DNA of 64,000 nucleotides from Symbiodinium natans (Eukaryota > Sar > Dinophyceae > Suessiales > Symbiodiniaceae). The DNA is taken from assembly GCA_905221605.1 (NCBI GenBank), contig CAJNDS010001224.1:1459056-1523055 (forward strand), written 5' to 3'. Below the pieces are notes generated by a model, which was not told the origin of the DNA, did not search any database, and saw nothing but the letters and a program-made list of their open reading frames with translations. This document shows, in pieces, positions 1 through 10,273 of the stretch. Made by a program: the position numbers and the translations under genes. How positions within the stretch are numbered: position 1 is the stretch's first letter; every line of letters begins with the position of its first letter.

Positions 1-1558
1 ACAGGCTGCCCCATCACGTGTCCAGCAGGCGACCAGGTGTGCCATGCGCCACCAACGTGTTCCACTTGCAACGATGGCCACAGCTTTTGTTCGCCGAGTT
101 GCCCCGTCTATTGTGCGCCAGATGAGTTCCTGTGCCATGATCCAGCCACAATGACCGACAGCTGTCACCCGATGAGCGCTGGCTGCCCAGTCACATGCCC
201 TGCAGGTGAGCACGTGTGTCACACCCCGCCGTCATGCGACGGCTGCTCTGGCTCCAACTGGTGCTCCTCCCACGCTTGCCCAGTGTACTGTGCAGCGGAC
301 GAGGTGGTGTGCCACGATTCCGCAACTATGACGGACAGCTGCCACCCCGCAAGCACAGGTTGCCCTATCACATGTCCAGCAGGTGAGCAAGTGTGCCACG
401 CTCCACCGTCATGTCCCACTTGTCATGATGGCTACAGCTTCTGTTCCTTCAGTTGCCCGGTCTATTGCGCCCCAGATGAGCTCGTGTGCCATGATGCAAC
501 CACAATGACCGACAGCTGTCACCCGATGAGCGCTGGCTGCCCAGTCACATGCCCCGCAGGTGAGCACGTGTGTCATATGCCGGGGTCATGTGACGGCTGC
601 CCTGGCTCCAACTGGTGCTCCTCCTACACTTGCCCTGTGTACTGTGCTGCGGACGAAGTCGTGTGTCACGATTCAGCAACCATGACAGACAGCTGCCACC
701 CCGCAAGCACAGGCTGTCCCATTACATGTCCAGCAGGCGACCAGGTGTGCCACTCACCACCATCGTGCCCCACTTGTCATGATGGCTACAGCTTCTGTTC
801 CCCGAGTTGCCCAGTCTATTGTGCCCCAGATGAGCTCATGTGTCATGATCCAGCCACGATGACCGACAGCTGTCATCCGATGAGCGCTGGCTGCCCAGTC
901 ACATGCCCCGCAGGTGAGCACGTGTGTCATATGCCGGGGTCATGCTCTGGCTGCTCTGGCTCCAACTGGTGCTCCTCCTACGCTTGCCCAGTGTACTGTG
1001 CAGCGGACGAGGTGATCTGCCACGATTCCACAACCATGACGGACAGTTGCCATCCGAAGAGCGCTGGTTGCCCTGTCACATGCCCTGGAGGTGAACACGT
1101 TTGTCACAGCCCACCGACATGCGAGGGCTGTGATGGCTACAATTGGTGCTCCTCCTACACGTGCCCTGTCACATGCGGCATTGATGAAATCGTCTGCCAC
1201 GATCCCACAACCATGACAGACAGCTGCCATCCTTCAAGTGGGGGCTGCCCGTGACGTGTGCTGCCCGCGAGCACCATGGCCGCAGTCCGCGAACGGTGAG
1301 TACTACTGATCCGGGCTTCTGGCCTGTAACGTGTTTAAACTCTTGCCAGCAGGGTTCCCACTGTGTGCATCGTCGTAGCTTTCGCAGTGGACGTCGTCCT
1401 GCTGTGGAAAACAGACCTGCAGGTAGTTCTGTTCCAGCCAGTCCAATTGCATGCTGGTGAGCTTGGGCTTCTATTCGCCTGCGTGATTTAGATAATGAAC
1501 CGAGCGCATCATGTTCCTGCAGGTCAGCCCCATCAACGCGGCCAGCTACCGGGCCTAA
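1..1558 (+). CDS. Cysteine-rich 59-residue-repeat surface protein, copy 1 (5' partial)
   Basis: The reading frame is open from base 1, so the gene starts outside the window. It encodes alternating 59-residue units with ten cysteines each: type A has an NWCSS core and type B a PTCHDGYSFCS core, and both end with TMTDSCHP. The frame meets TGA at 1252-1254. A GT-AG intron at 1251-1349 would bypass it in phase, joining exon 2 (1350-1422), which encodes a hydrophobic stretch (VCIVVAFAVDVVLLW). A second GT-AG intron (1423-1522) leads to exon 3 (1523-1558), which ends at TAA 1556-1558. The phases match at both junctions. The copy at 3334-5626 has the same structure, with exons more conserved than introns. 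I infer a surface protein with a C-terminal membrane anchor and short tail. I do not recognise the family; wall, adhesion or metal-binding roles are only guesses. If the introns are not used, the protein stops at 1254. Confidence 0.72.
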
Positions 1559-3333
1559 ACTGGCACAGGTCGTCGGCTGCACTGAGCCGCAGATGCCAGA
1601 GTCTTGGGAAGCAGGTGGGTTTAGGGTTTAGGGTTTAGGGTTTAGGGTTAGCACAGAGCTTTGATTGCAAAGGGGGCCCTGTGCACACTGGTCAAGACCA
1701 GGTCCTTTCTCGTGGTCCTAGCATCGTGGTGTCAGCAGGCAGGCTGCGAGAGTGAATGGGCGCGGAGTTCAAAGAGCGAAGCTGAACCACTCCGAACACA
1801 CCACCATGATTGTCCACAAGTGCTAGCCGCTTGTTCCGCCCTAAACCTTAAGCAAAGTCACTGGGATGATCAGTGGGATCTACCTCGGGATCTCGGAAGG
1901 TCTAATCCGTGCCGAACGGTGCTCCTCCCGGAGTGCTGTTGGAGGGCTCGGAACTTTGAGCCTCCTGGATGTATTAGGGCTTCTGTGAACCCGAAACCCT
2001 GAACCCTAAACCCTTAACCCTATACCCGAAACCTGAAACCCTAAACCCGATAACCCAAACCCCAAACCCTAAACCCTAAAGCCGAAACCCCAGGATCCAC
2101 TGCCCCTGCCCAGCTCCCCGCCTTGAGCTTAGAATGGGGTTAAAGGCTGTTTTGAGGGTTTAGGGTTTCAGTAAAAAGGGCAACCCGAAACCCTACTTAA
2201 ACCTTAAACCCCTAATTTGGTTTTTTTTCACGGAGAACCTGGGTTTGATTCGGCATCCCCCTAAACCCTAAACCCTACACCCTAAACCCTAAACCCTGTA
2301 GTGTTTAGGGAGTTTAGGGTTGATTTCGAGTTCCTTTTAAACGTTTAGGGTTTAAGGGTGCTCTGGATTGGTGTACTTGTACGAGTTTGGGGTTGGTTTG
2401 GAACATTTAAAAAAGGGTGCAGCGTTTATGGTTTACTTCGGGTTGGGCAGAAGTTTTATAGGTTTGGGGGGTTTAGGGCTCTACATGGCTGTACTGAGGT
2501 TTGTTCAGGGTTTAGGTTCCCCCAAGCCCCTATTCAACCAAAATGAGCACCCTTTTGCTTCCTAAATTACAGTTGGGTCTGGTAATGGCACACCTGAGTA
2601 TCCTTCATGTCGGGTGCTTGTAGTAATCCCAGCGTCGTCTTACTGTTGGTTAGTACCCGACATAATCCCTTGAAGGGTATATATAGGAGACCTCATTCCC
2701 TCATTCCCTACTAGCCAACAGTAAGTCGTAAAGGGCTTTGTGTCATCCTCTCGCCCCAAAAGGTGCCTTTGTTGAGTTCATGCGTGGTTAGGCTTCAGGG
2801 TTCTCCCCTTGCCAGATGAGCCTTCTGATACAGAGGATGATGAACCCAAGATCTGATGCTAAGGCTTTTGGCGGCTTTTCATGAGCTGTATCTTAATATC
2901 CATAGAACGGACCAACAGATCCCACCCTAATTAGTGACAAAGGAAGGGGAAAGTGAGTGAACATGTCTCGTTGAACAGGATGTAGTGTTAATACTTAAGG
3001 AAAAGAACACACAAAGAACTGTATTTTGCTGGGATGTCTGGATTCGCTTCAACCTTACGCTTAGTTCTTCATTATGAATAGAATCTGTTCTGCAGCAAAC
3101 GGTGCAGCGATAGCCGCTTCTGAAGACAGTCTCAAGAGTTTCAAGATTCAAAAGCCGTGAACCTAGGCCCGGTGTCTTTGTGTGCCCGCCCTGCCCGGCA
3201 CTCAGATGTTGATGTTTGTGACTCTGACAACGAGATTGTTGCGTTTGCTGGTCATGTCTTTGGTCTTGTGCAGCCATTATCAATCGCTCTCGAGCTCCAC
3301 TTTGCCCATATTGACACCTGGGCGTCGTCAGCA
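1559..3333. other. Intergenic spacer with duplicated 3' flank and degenerate telomere-type repeats
   Basis: No gene is supported here. The first part (to about 2185) is the 3' flank of copy 1 and is homologous to about 5627-6325 behind copy 2. Short TTTAGGG/CCCTAAA tracts are dense at 1618-1649 and 1990-2370. A stretch near 2640-2730 carries an imperfect inverted repeat around a TATATATA centre with CTCATTCCCT. Sequence from about 2570 to 3333 is mostly unique and should hold the promoter and the trans-splice acceptor of copy 2; CGTCGTCAG lies just before its ATG. Confidence 0.6.
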
Positions 3334-5626
3334 ATGGCGGTGTCCATGCTTGTGTCTTTGGCTACCGTATCTGCTGCTTTGGCAGGCTCCGTCAGCACTC
3401 TCCAGGAGAGCAAGGGATCATGTGCTCTGCAGACGAAGATGAAGAAGGATGGGGCAGCGAAATTCATTACGTGCACTTCGGATGAGATCATGTGCCATGA
3501 TCCAGCCACGATGACCGACAGCTGTCATCCGATGAGCGCTGGCTGCCCAGTCACATGCCCTGCAGGTGAGCACGTGTGTCATACGCCAGGGTCATGCGAC
3601 GGCTGCTCTGGCTACAACTGGTGCTCCTCCCACACGTGCCCAGTGTACTGTGCAGCGGACGAAGTCGTGTGTCACGATTCCGCAACCATGACAGACAGCT
3701 GCCACCCCGCAAGCACAGGCTGCCCCATCACGTGTCCAGCAGGTGACCAGGTGTGCCACGCTCCACCATCGTGTCCCACTTGTCATGATGGCCACAGCTT
3801 TTGTTCGCCGAGTTGCCCAGTCTATTGTGCCCCAGGTGAGCTCATGTGTCATGATCCAGCCACGATGACCGACAGCTGTCATCCGATGAGCGCTGGCTGC
3901 CCGGTCACATGCCCCGCAGGTGAGCACGTGTGTCACATGCCGGGGTCATGCGATGGCTGCTCTGGCTCCAACTGGTGCTCCTCCCACACTTGCCCAGTGT
4001 ACTGCGCAGTGGACGAGGTGGTGTGCCACGATTCCGCAACTATGACGGACAGCTGCCACCCCGCAAGCACAGGCTGCCCCATCACGTGTCCAGCAGGTGA
4101 CCAGGTGTGCCACGCGCCACCATCGTGTCCCACTTGCAACGATGGCCACAGCTTTTGTTCGCCAAGTTGCCCAGTCTATTGTGCGCCAGACGAGTTCCTG
4201 TGCCATGATCCAGCCACAATGACCGACAGCTGCCATCCGATGAGTGCTGGCTGCCCAGTCACATGCCCTGCAGGTGAGCACGTGTGTCACACGCCGCCGT
4301 CATGCGACAGCTGCTCTGGCTCCAACTGGTGCTCCTCCCACGCTTGCCCAGTGTACTGTGCAGCGGACGAGGTGGTGTGCCACGATTCCGCAACTATGAC
4401 GGACAGCTGCCACCCCGCAAGCACAGGTTGCCCTATCACGTGTCCAGCAGGTGAGCAAGTGTGCCACGCTCCACCGTCATGTCCCACTTGTCATGATGGC
4501 TACAGCTTCTGTTCCTTCAGTTGCCCGGTCTATTGCGCCCCAGATGAGCTCGTGTGCCATGATGCAACCACGATGACCGACAGCTGTCACCCGATGAGCG
4601 CTGGCTGCCCAGTCACATGCCCCGCAGGTGAGCACGTGTGTCATATGCCGGGGTCATGTGACGGCTGCCCTGGCTCCAACTGGTGCTCCTCCTACACTTG
4701 CCCTGTGTACTGTGCTGCGGACGAAGTCGTGTGTCACGATTCCGCAACCATGACAGACAGCTGCCACCCCGCAAGCACAGGCTGCCCCATCACATGTCCA
4801 GCAGGCGACCAGGTGTGCCACTCACCACCATCGTGCCCCACTTGTCACGATGGCTACAGCTTCTGTTCCCCGAGTTGCCCAGTCTATTGTGCCCCAGATG
4901 AGCTCATGTGCCATGATCCAGCCACGATGACCGACAGCTGTCATCCGATGAGCGCTGGCTGCCCAGTCACATGCCCCGCAGGTGAGCACGTGTGTCATAT
5001 GCCGGGGCCATGCGAAGGCTGCTCTGGCTCCAACTGGTGCTCCTCCTACACTTGCCCCGTGTACTGTGCAGCGGACGAAGTGATCTGCCACGATTCCACA
5101 ACCATGACGGACAGTTGCCATCCGAAGAGCGCTGGCTGCCCTGTCACATGCCCTGGAGGTGAACACGTTTGTCACAGCCCGCCGACATGCGAGGGCTGTG
5201 ATGGCTACAATTGGTGCTCCTCCTACACGTGCCCTGTCACATGTGGCATTGATGAAATCGTCTGCCACGATCCCACAACCATGACAGACAGCTGCCATCC
5301 TTCAAGTGGGGGCTGCCCGTGACGTGTGCTGCCCCCGAGCACCATGGCCGCAGTCCGTGAACGGTGAGTACTACTGATCCGGGCTGCTGGCCGGTAGCGT
5401 GTTTAAACTCTTGCCAGCAGGGTTCCCGCTGTGTGCATCGTCGTAGCTTTCGCAGTGGATGTCGTTCTGCTGTGGAAAACAGACCTGCAGGTAGTTCTGT
5501 TCCAGCCAGTCCAATTACATGCTGGTGAGCTCGGGCTTCTATCCGCCTGCATGATTTAGATACTGAACCGAGCGCATCATGTTCTTGCAGGTCAGCCCCA
5601 TCAACGCGGCCAGCTACCGGGCCTAA
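3334..5626 (+). CDS. Cysteine-rich 59-residue-repeat surface protein, copy 2 (complete)
   Basis: The ATG at 3334 is chosen because it opens a clear signal peptide (M-A-V-S-M-L-V-S-L-A-T-V-S-A-A-L-A-G). The open frame itself begins further upstream at 3157 without signal character. After a short spacer come a partial unit and ten full 59-residue units, in the order A B A B A B A B A A. Each unit has cysteines near positions 1, 5, 12, 18, 21, 27, 32, 36, 43 and 53. The uninterrupted frame ends at TGA 5320-5322. As in copy 1, in-phase introns at 5319-5417 and 5491-5590 would splice to exon 2 (5418-5490, hydrophobic) and exon 3 (5591-5626, TAA), giving about 697 residues. Many units contain CAGGTGAGC, which resembles a splice donor, so cryptic splicing between units is conceivable. 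Function is unknown; secretion and disulfide or metal cross-linking are inferred from composition. Confidence 0.78.
3484..5318 (+). repeat. Tandem 177-bp coding repeats in a 354-bp A/B higher-order array
   Basis: The coding DNA is a tandem array of 177-bp units (59 codons). Two subtypes alternate, making a 354-bp higher-order repeat. The last two units are both type A-like and more diverged (CHPKSAG, CHPSSGG), as expected at an array edge. The same array, with nearly identical sequence, makes up bases 1-1250. Unequal exchange between or within the copies is likely. Confidence 0.85.
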
Positions 5627-8240
5627 ACTGGCACAGGTCGTCGGCTGCACTGACCCGCAGATGCCAGAGTCTTGGAAACTAGGTTCCATAATGAGCATGG
5701 GCTTCAGGCTAGCACAGAGCTTTGATTGCAAATGGAGCCCTGTGCACACTCGTCGAGACCAGGTCCTTTCTCGTGGTCCTAGCATCGTGGTGTCAGCAGG
5801 CAGGCTGCCAGAGTGAAGGGGCGCGGAGTTCAAAGAGCGAAGCTGAGCCACTCTGAGCGCAGCCTCCCTAACGAGGATCTGCCCATACCCTAAGTTTCTG
5901 CTCGATATTATCATAAGCAACAGCACCACCACGATGATGCACATGCGATGGCGAGTGCTAGCCGCTTGTTCCGCCCTAAACCTTAAGCAAAGTCACTGGG
6001 ATGATCAGTGGGATCTATTTCGGGATCTCGGAAGGTCTAATCCGTGCCGCACGGTGCTCCTCCCAGAGTGCCGTTGGAGGGCTCGGAACTTTGAGCCTCC
6101 TGGATGTATTAGGGCTTCTGTGAACCCGAAACCCTGAACCCTAAACCCGACACCCTAAACCCGAAACCCTAAACCCTAAAGCCGAAACGCCAGGATCCAC
6201 TGCCCCGGCGCCTCCGAGCCGCTTGTGCCCTCCCGTGGCTGCTCCAAGCTCCCTGCCTTGGGCTTACAGTGGGGCTAAAGGCTGTTTTGAGGGTTTAGGA
6301 GCTTAGGGTTTAGGTTTTCAGTAACAAGGGCCTTTTTAATCCTAAACCCTAACTAAACCCTAAACTTTTTTTGTTCTAGGCTTTGGGGTTTCAGTAAAAA
6401 GGGCCTGTAACCTTAACCCTAAACCGGAAATCCTTGGAGCATGGCTAGACAGGTGGCAAAAACAAAACCCTTACCCTTACCCCCCCCCTCCCCGAAAAAA
6501 ACTAAAGTTAAGGGATGCCTAGGGATTGGGGGTTTAGGGTTAGGGTTTAGGGTTCAGGGTTTAGGGTTTAGGGGGCTGGTGTTTCCTTGGGAGGTGCCAA
6601 CTTTCGCCGCGGGCAGTTGCTTTGCTCGATGCGACGCTTGGAGACCAGAAGAGATGGAGGGAGGATGCCTCATGCACCCACTGTAAGGTGGGGCTGAGAA
6701 GGATGGGGTCCCCTAAGCCCTAAACCCTAAACCCTAAACCCTACACCCTAAACCCTAAACCCTAAACCCTAATAAACCCTGGGGTTTAGGGTGAAACTGG
6801 AGGCTTGGGGTCTTGGGGGCTTGGGGTAGAGAGCTTCTCCGATCGAAACACGACTTCCCAAGGACCTGATGCCGCAGACTACGCCACAGACTATGCCGGT
6901 GATGCCGAACTCTGGGGAGGACGATCACCTTCTGATCCCCGACAGAATCGAGGACGGCACGATGCAACGTGCGCACGCAGGAGCGGCCAACGGCACCGGG
7001 CTTCGTAGGCCGCGATTCTGAGAGTGTGAGCTGCGGAGTAATCCGATACGTGTACAAAAGCATTGCCAATGTTAGATTTGATTACGTTTGATATTGAGAG
7101 ATATGGGGTGCCTGACGTCGCCCTTGCCTTTCTTGCCCATCTACCTTTCGTGAAGGGGTTAAGACTCATAGCCCTAAGGTTGTTCACCTAAAGGTTCCCC
7201 CGAATCTATCCTTAATGCGGCCCTTATACTGCCTTAAGGAACTTTAAAACGGATCCACCAAAGAATCAAGGGTACAAGCTAAAGGGTCCACGGTACAACC
7301 ACCTGGTTCCGCAAGCCCAGGATCGAGAAAGGCGGGTTTAGAGTTTAGAGTTTAGGGTTTAGGGTTTAGGGTTTAGGGCAGTTTAGGGTTTAGGGTTTAG
7401 GGCTGTGTGCCCGACCTATACTTCGCCCTTTCGAAGCCCTCAACCCTGGCCCAGATTTGTCCCACCTTTACAGCCGAAGCACCCTCCGAAATGCTAGGGT
7501 TAGTTTCGGGTTTAGGGTTTGGGGTTTAGGGTTTAGGGTTTAGGGTCTGTGTCTCTGATGAATCGAGAGGCAGCTTGTTTTGGTGCCTGCGAGACAAAAG
7601 AGCATTCCGGGGATGCGCTTCTCGCAGCCCCTGCAGTGAGGGGAAGAGCAATCATGTTTAGGGTTTAGGGTTTAGGGTTTAGGGTTTAGGGTTTAGGGAG
7701 GGCTACCCTACTTCCCCAAAGAGCTCAATACCCCTTAATTCGGGCATATACCTCAAATCATACGAAGGGTCCCTGTATAGTTTAAAGTATGTTTCTCAAT
7801 TAAGGGGTCTCGGGGAGGGACCCTTATGGGTGACCTTCTGGGTCATTTAGGGCTAACTTAGGACCGTTTATGGGGGGAATGAGATGAAGGGTCCCTTCGG
7901 GTCCCTCCTTACACCCCTTAAATCATGCCACCCCACTTCTGTGGTGGCCCTGTGGTACGCTTTTTGGTTTAGGGTTTAGGGTTTAGGGTTTAGGGTTTAG
8001 GGTTTAGGGTTTAGGGTAACCAACCTAAAAAGGGTACCCTTATTGTAGCATGAGTACGGTACTGGGCTACGCTACTTGGAAGCCCTGTTGACTTAGTACG
8101 TCGGGTGGGTAATGTGGGTTATGGGGATAATCATAGGATGTCAGGGTAAGTTTAAGTAGAAACCCTAAACCCTAAACCCTAAAAACCCTAAACCCTATAA
8201 ACCCTAAAGCCCTAAACCCTATAAACCCTAAACCCTAAAG
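5627..8240. other. Spacer with telomere-type tracts; no supported gene
   Basis: The 3' flank of copy 2 continues to about 6325. TTTAGGG or CCCTAAA tracts follow at about 6533-6590, 6716-6790, 7340-7402, 7656-7700, 7967-8017 and 8160-8240, in both orientations. A foldback element occupies about 7715-7818 (starts CCCAAAGAGCTC). Exon-like codon runs occur near 6600-6690 and 7560-7640, but I cannot assign them. The N-terminal kinase exons expected upstream of 8241 were not found. Confidence 0.55.
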
Positions 8241-8313
8241 CGCTGGGAGGCTGGCTTCTCCATGGCTGCGGACATCTGGGCCGTGGGCGTTACAGCTTTT
8301 GAGCTTCTGGCAG
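8241..8313 (+). CDS. CDPK-like kinase, exon island: subdomain IX (ADIWAVGV)
   Basis: This 73-base island reads RWEAGFSMAADIWAVGVTAF, then ELLA. It matches the protein-kinase subdomain IX pattern (S-x-x-x-D-x-W-S/A-x-G-V-x-x-F/Y-E-L-L-x-G), including the invariant aspartate and glycine. It begins directly after a CCCTAAA tract, so the acceptor would be CCTAAAG|CGC, and ends at a GT donor (GCAG|GTCAGG). The following islands at 10.1, 12.3, 14.1, 14.9, 16.3, 18.6 and 23.0 kb continue the order expected of a calcium-dependent protein kinase. The N-lobe, HRD and DFG parts were not found in the window. It could also be a pseudogene fragment. Confidence 0.62.
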
Positions 8314-10107
8314 GTCAGGGGGCCTAAGCTTGGCGGTCGGGTTTTGGGGTTTGGGGTGGTTTAGGGTTCATTTAGGGTGCAGGGTTTAGGGTTTAGGGTT
8401 TGGGCATAGAGCTTGGGCATTCAAGGGTTGATATTGTTGATACTGTTGATAAAGGAACATCCTGTCATTCTTTTCTACCTCGGGACATCCCTTCCAAACC
8501 CTGAATCTTAATCTTGGTTTCCTAACAGACGTGCAAAAGGCATGTGTGCGAATGAGCGAAATCCTGCTTCAGTCATGCGTGTTATCAACATTGTTTTTTT
8601 GGAAACAGGTTCAAAAGGCACCTGCGCGAATGCTCGTAATCATTGCATGAGCCATGCGCATTTAAATAGACCCTAAACCCTCAACCGTGGTGAGCTATAT
8701 ATGTTGCAGTATGAGCCCGGATGCAAAAAGTGGTTTACGAGTATGGCAACTACTTCTAACCCTATTTTCGGGTACATATAACCCTACATTCAACTACCCA
8801 TGAACCTCCAAGTAGCATTAGAGATTCCGCAATACTTATAGGGGGGGGGGGTAGGAGGATGGTTGTTCAGGAAGGGGGGATTCTCATCCAACAAAGCCCA
8901 GCAGCCCCTTTTGAGAAGTAACCGATACACATAATATGTATACACATATAGAAACATGTACCTCTACCCTAAACCCTAAACGAGAAAGGGGTCCTTGTTA
9001 AGAATTTCTTAAGGGGTACGGTGCTCTCAGGGATAAGGGGCCCCCGGCTGGGTCCTCCGAATTAAATTGTTCAACCCCAACCCTTGGCAATGAGGGTTTA
9101 GGGTTTGGGGTTTAGGGTTATATGTTGTTTTATGATGGGTATTGGACTCTTCGGGTCTACATCCCCATCCCGCAACCTGTCTGACGCGGGATTGAGTGTT
9201 CACATGACGATGAAAAAGAGTTGTCGACTGTAGCTCAGCTGGTGGCCAATACTCGTGCTCATGGTAACCCCCCCCTTTGGGGCTTCTGAATTGGGTTCGG
9301 AGGAGTCTACAACTCAGGTGTCTGATTTTTTTCGCTGAATTCGATCGCAAAAAAACAAACCCTAAACCCTACACCCTAAACCCGAAACCCTAAACCCTAA
9401 ACCCTACCCTAAACCCTAAACCTTGCAGCCGAGGCACTTCGCCTTTTGGCAAACTCCAGGTGGGGCAAACGCAGTCCTTGAGTTCAACTTTAGGGTTTGG
9501 GGTTTAGGGTTTCGGGTTTGGGGTTTAGGGTTTAGGGTTTTAGGGTTTGGGGTTTAGGGTTTGGGGTTTTTCTGTTTGCTGCGCACCCGGGCATTTGTTT
9601 TTGGTTCCGGGTTTGGGGATGAGGGCGTCATGCATCTTTTTTTTGTGGAGAGCCCAGACAAGAACCCTGCACCCAGAAATCCTTCAAGCCCCGCCCAGCC
9701 TGAAAACCGTATACCCGGCGGCATACCCAAAGAGCCCAATACCTCTTAACTGAGGAATATACCTTGAATCATACGAATTTTAACGTACATTCATTAATCA
9801 AGGGGTGTTGGTAATCAAGGAATACAGCTTACACTACGTAGGGGTTCTTCTGACGAGCAAAAGGCATTGATTCATGAAGAGGCGCAGGGTACCTACTCTA
9901 CTAAGCCTACACTCCAAACAAGACCCCTAGCCCCCACCCCAAACCCCTAAACCCTAGCCCCCAAAACCCGGGTTCCTAAACCCTAAACCTCTGAGCCTAA
10001 TCCCCTAAACCCCTAAACTGTTAGAGGGTATTAATGACAGAACCTAAGGGGGTTTAGGGTTTAGGGCCGGGTTTAGGTTAAGGGGGTCCTTGGGGCTCTC
10101 TGGGGAG
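8314..10107. other. Intron-like stretch with telomere-type tracts and foldback repeats
   Basis: No coding signal stands out. It holds short TTTAGGG tracts (8370-8400, 9095-9118, 9490-9570), CCCTAAA tracts (9358-9425), a foldback-family copy near 9726-9825, and the right arm of the ACTTGGAGG foldback family near 8796-8816 (CATGAACCTCCAAGT). Confidence 0.5.
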
Positions 10108-10185
10108 GAGTACGGCAACGAGTGCGACCCAATCCTGGAGAAGCTCTGTACGTACGAGAGCTTTGACGAGGAGACCGTGGGCGCT
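10108..10185 (+). CDS. Possible CDPK exon island: subdomain X region
   Basis: The island reads EYGNECDPILEKLCTYESFD, then EET. It has coding character and falls where the loop between kinase subdomains IX and XI should be (compare the usual I-L-x-x-I-x-x-G-x-x-x-F-D-x-x-x-W). The acceptor would be CTCTGGGGAG|GAG and the donor is unresolved; GAGACC|GTGGGC is one option. A long CCCTAAA array follows from 10191. The assignment rests mainly on position between two better-supported islands. Confidence 0.42.
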
Positions 10186-10190
10186 TTCGC

Positions 10191-10273
10191 CTAAACCCTA
10201 AACCCTAAACCCTAAACCCTAAACCCTAAACCCTAAACCCTAAACCCTAAACCCTAAACCCTAAACCCTAAAC
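10191..10273 (-). repeat. Telomere-type array, about 12 CCCTAAA units
   Basis: A nearly perfect run of CCCTAAA on the + strand, meaning TTTAGGG on the - strand, directly after the exon-like island ending near 10190. It is one of the longest uninterrupted tracts in the window. Confidence 0.9.

Noticed and set aside
940-1582. Long minus-strand frames opposite the cysteine-rich genes
   Set aside because: They mirror the codon periodicity of the repeats, have low-complexity composition and no domain; the + strand frame has the signal peptide and conserved cysteines.
9220-9245. tRNA-like TGTAGCTCAGCTGGTGG
   Set aside because: It resembles a D-arm, but no matching acceptor stem, anticodon arm or T-arm follows.
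10191-10273. True chromosome end
   Set aside because: Arrays are short, switch orientation many times and have unique DNA and genes on both sides.
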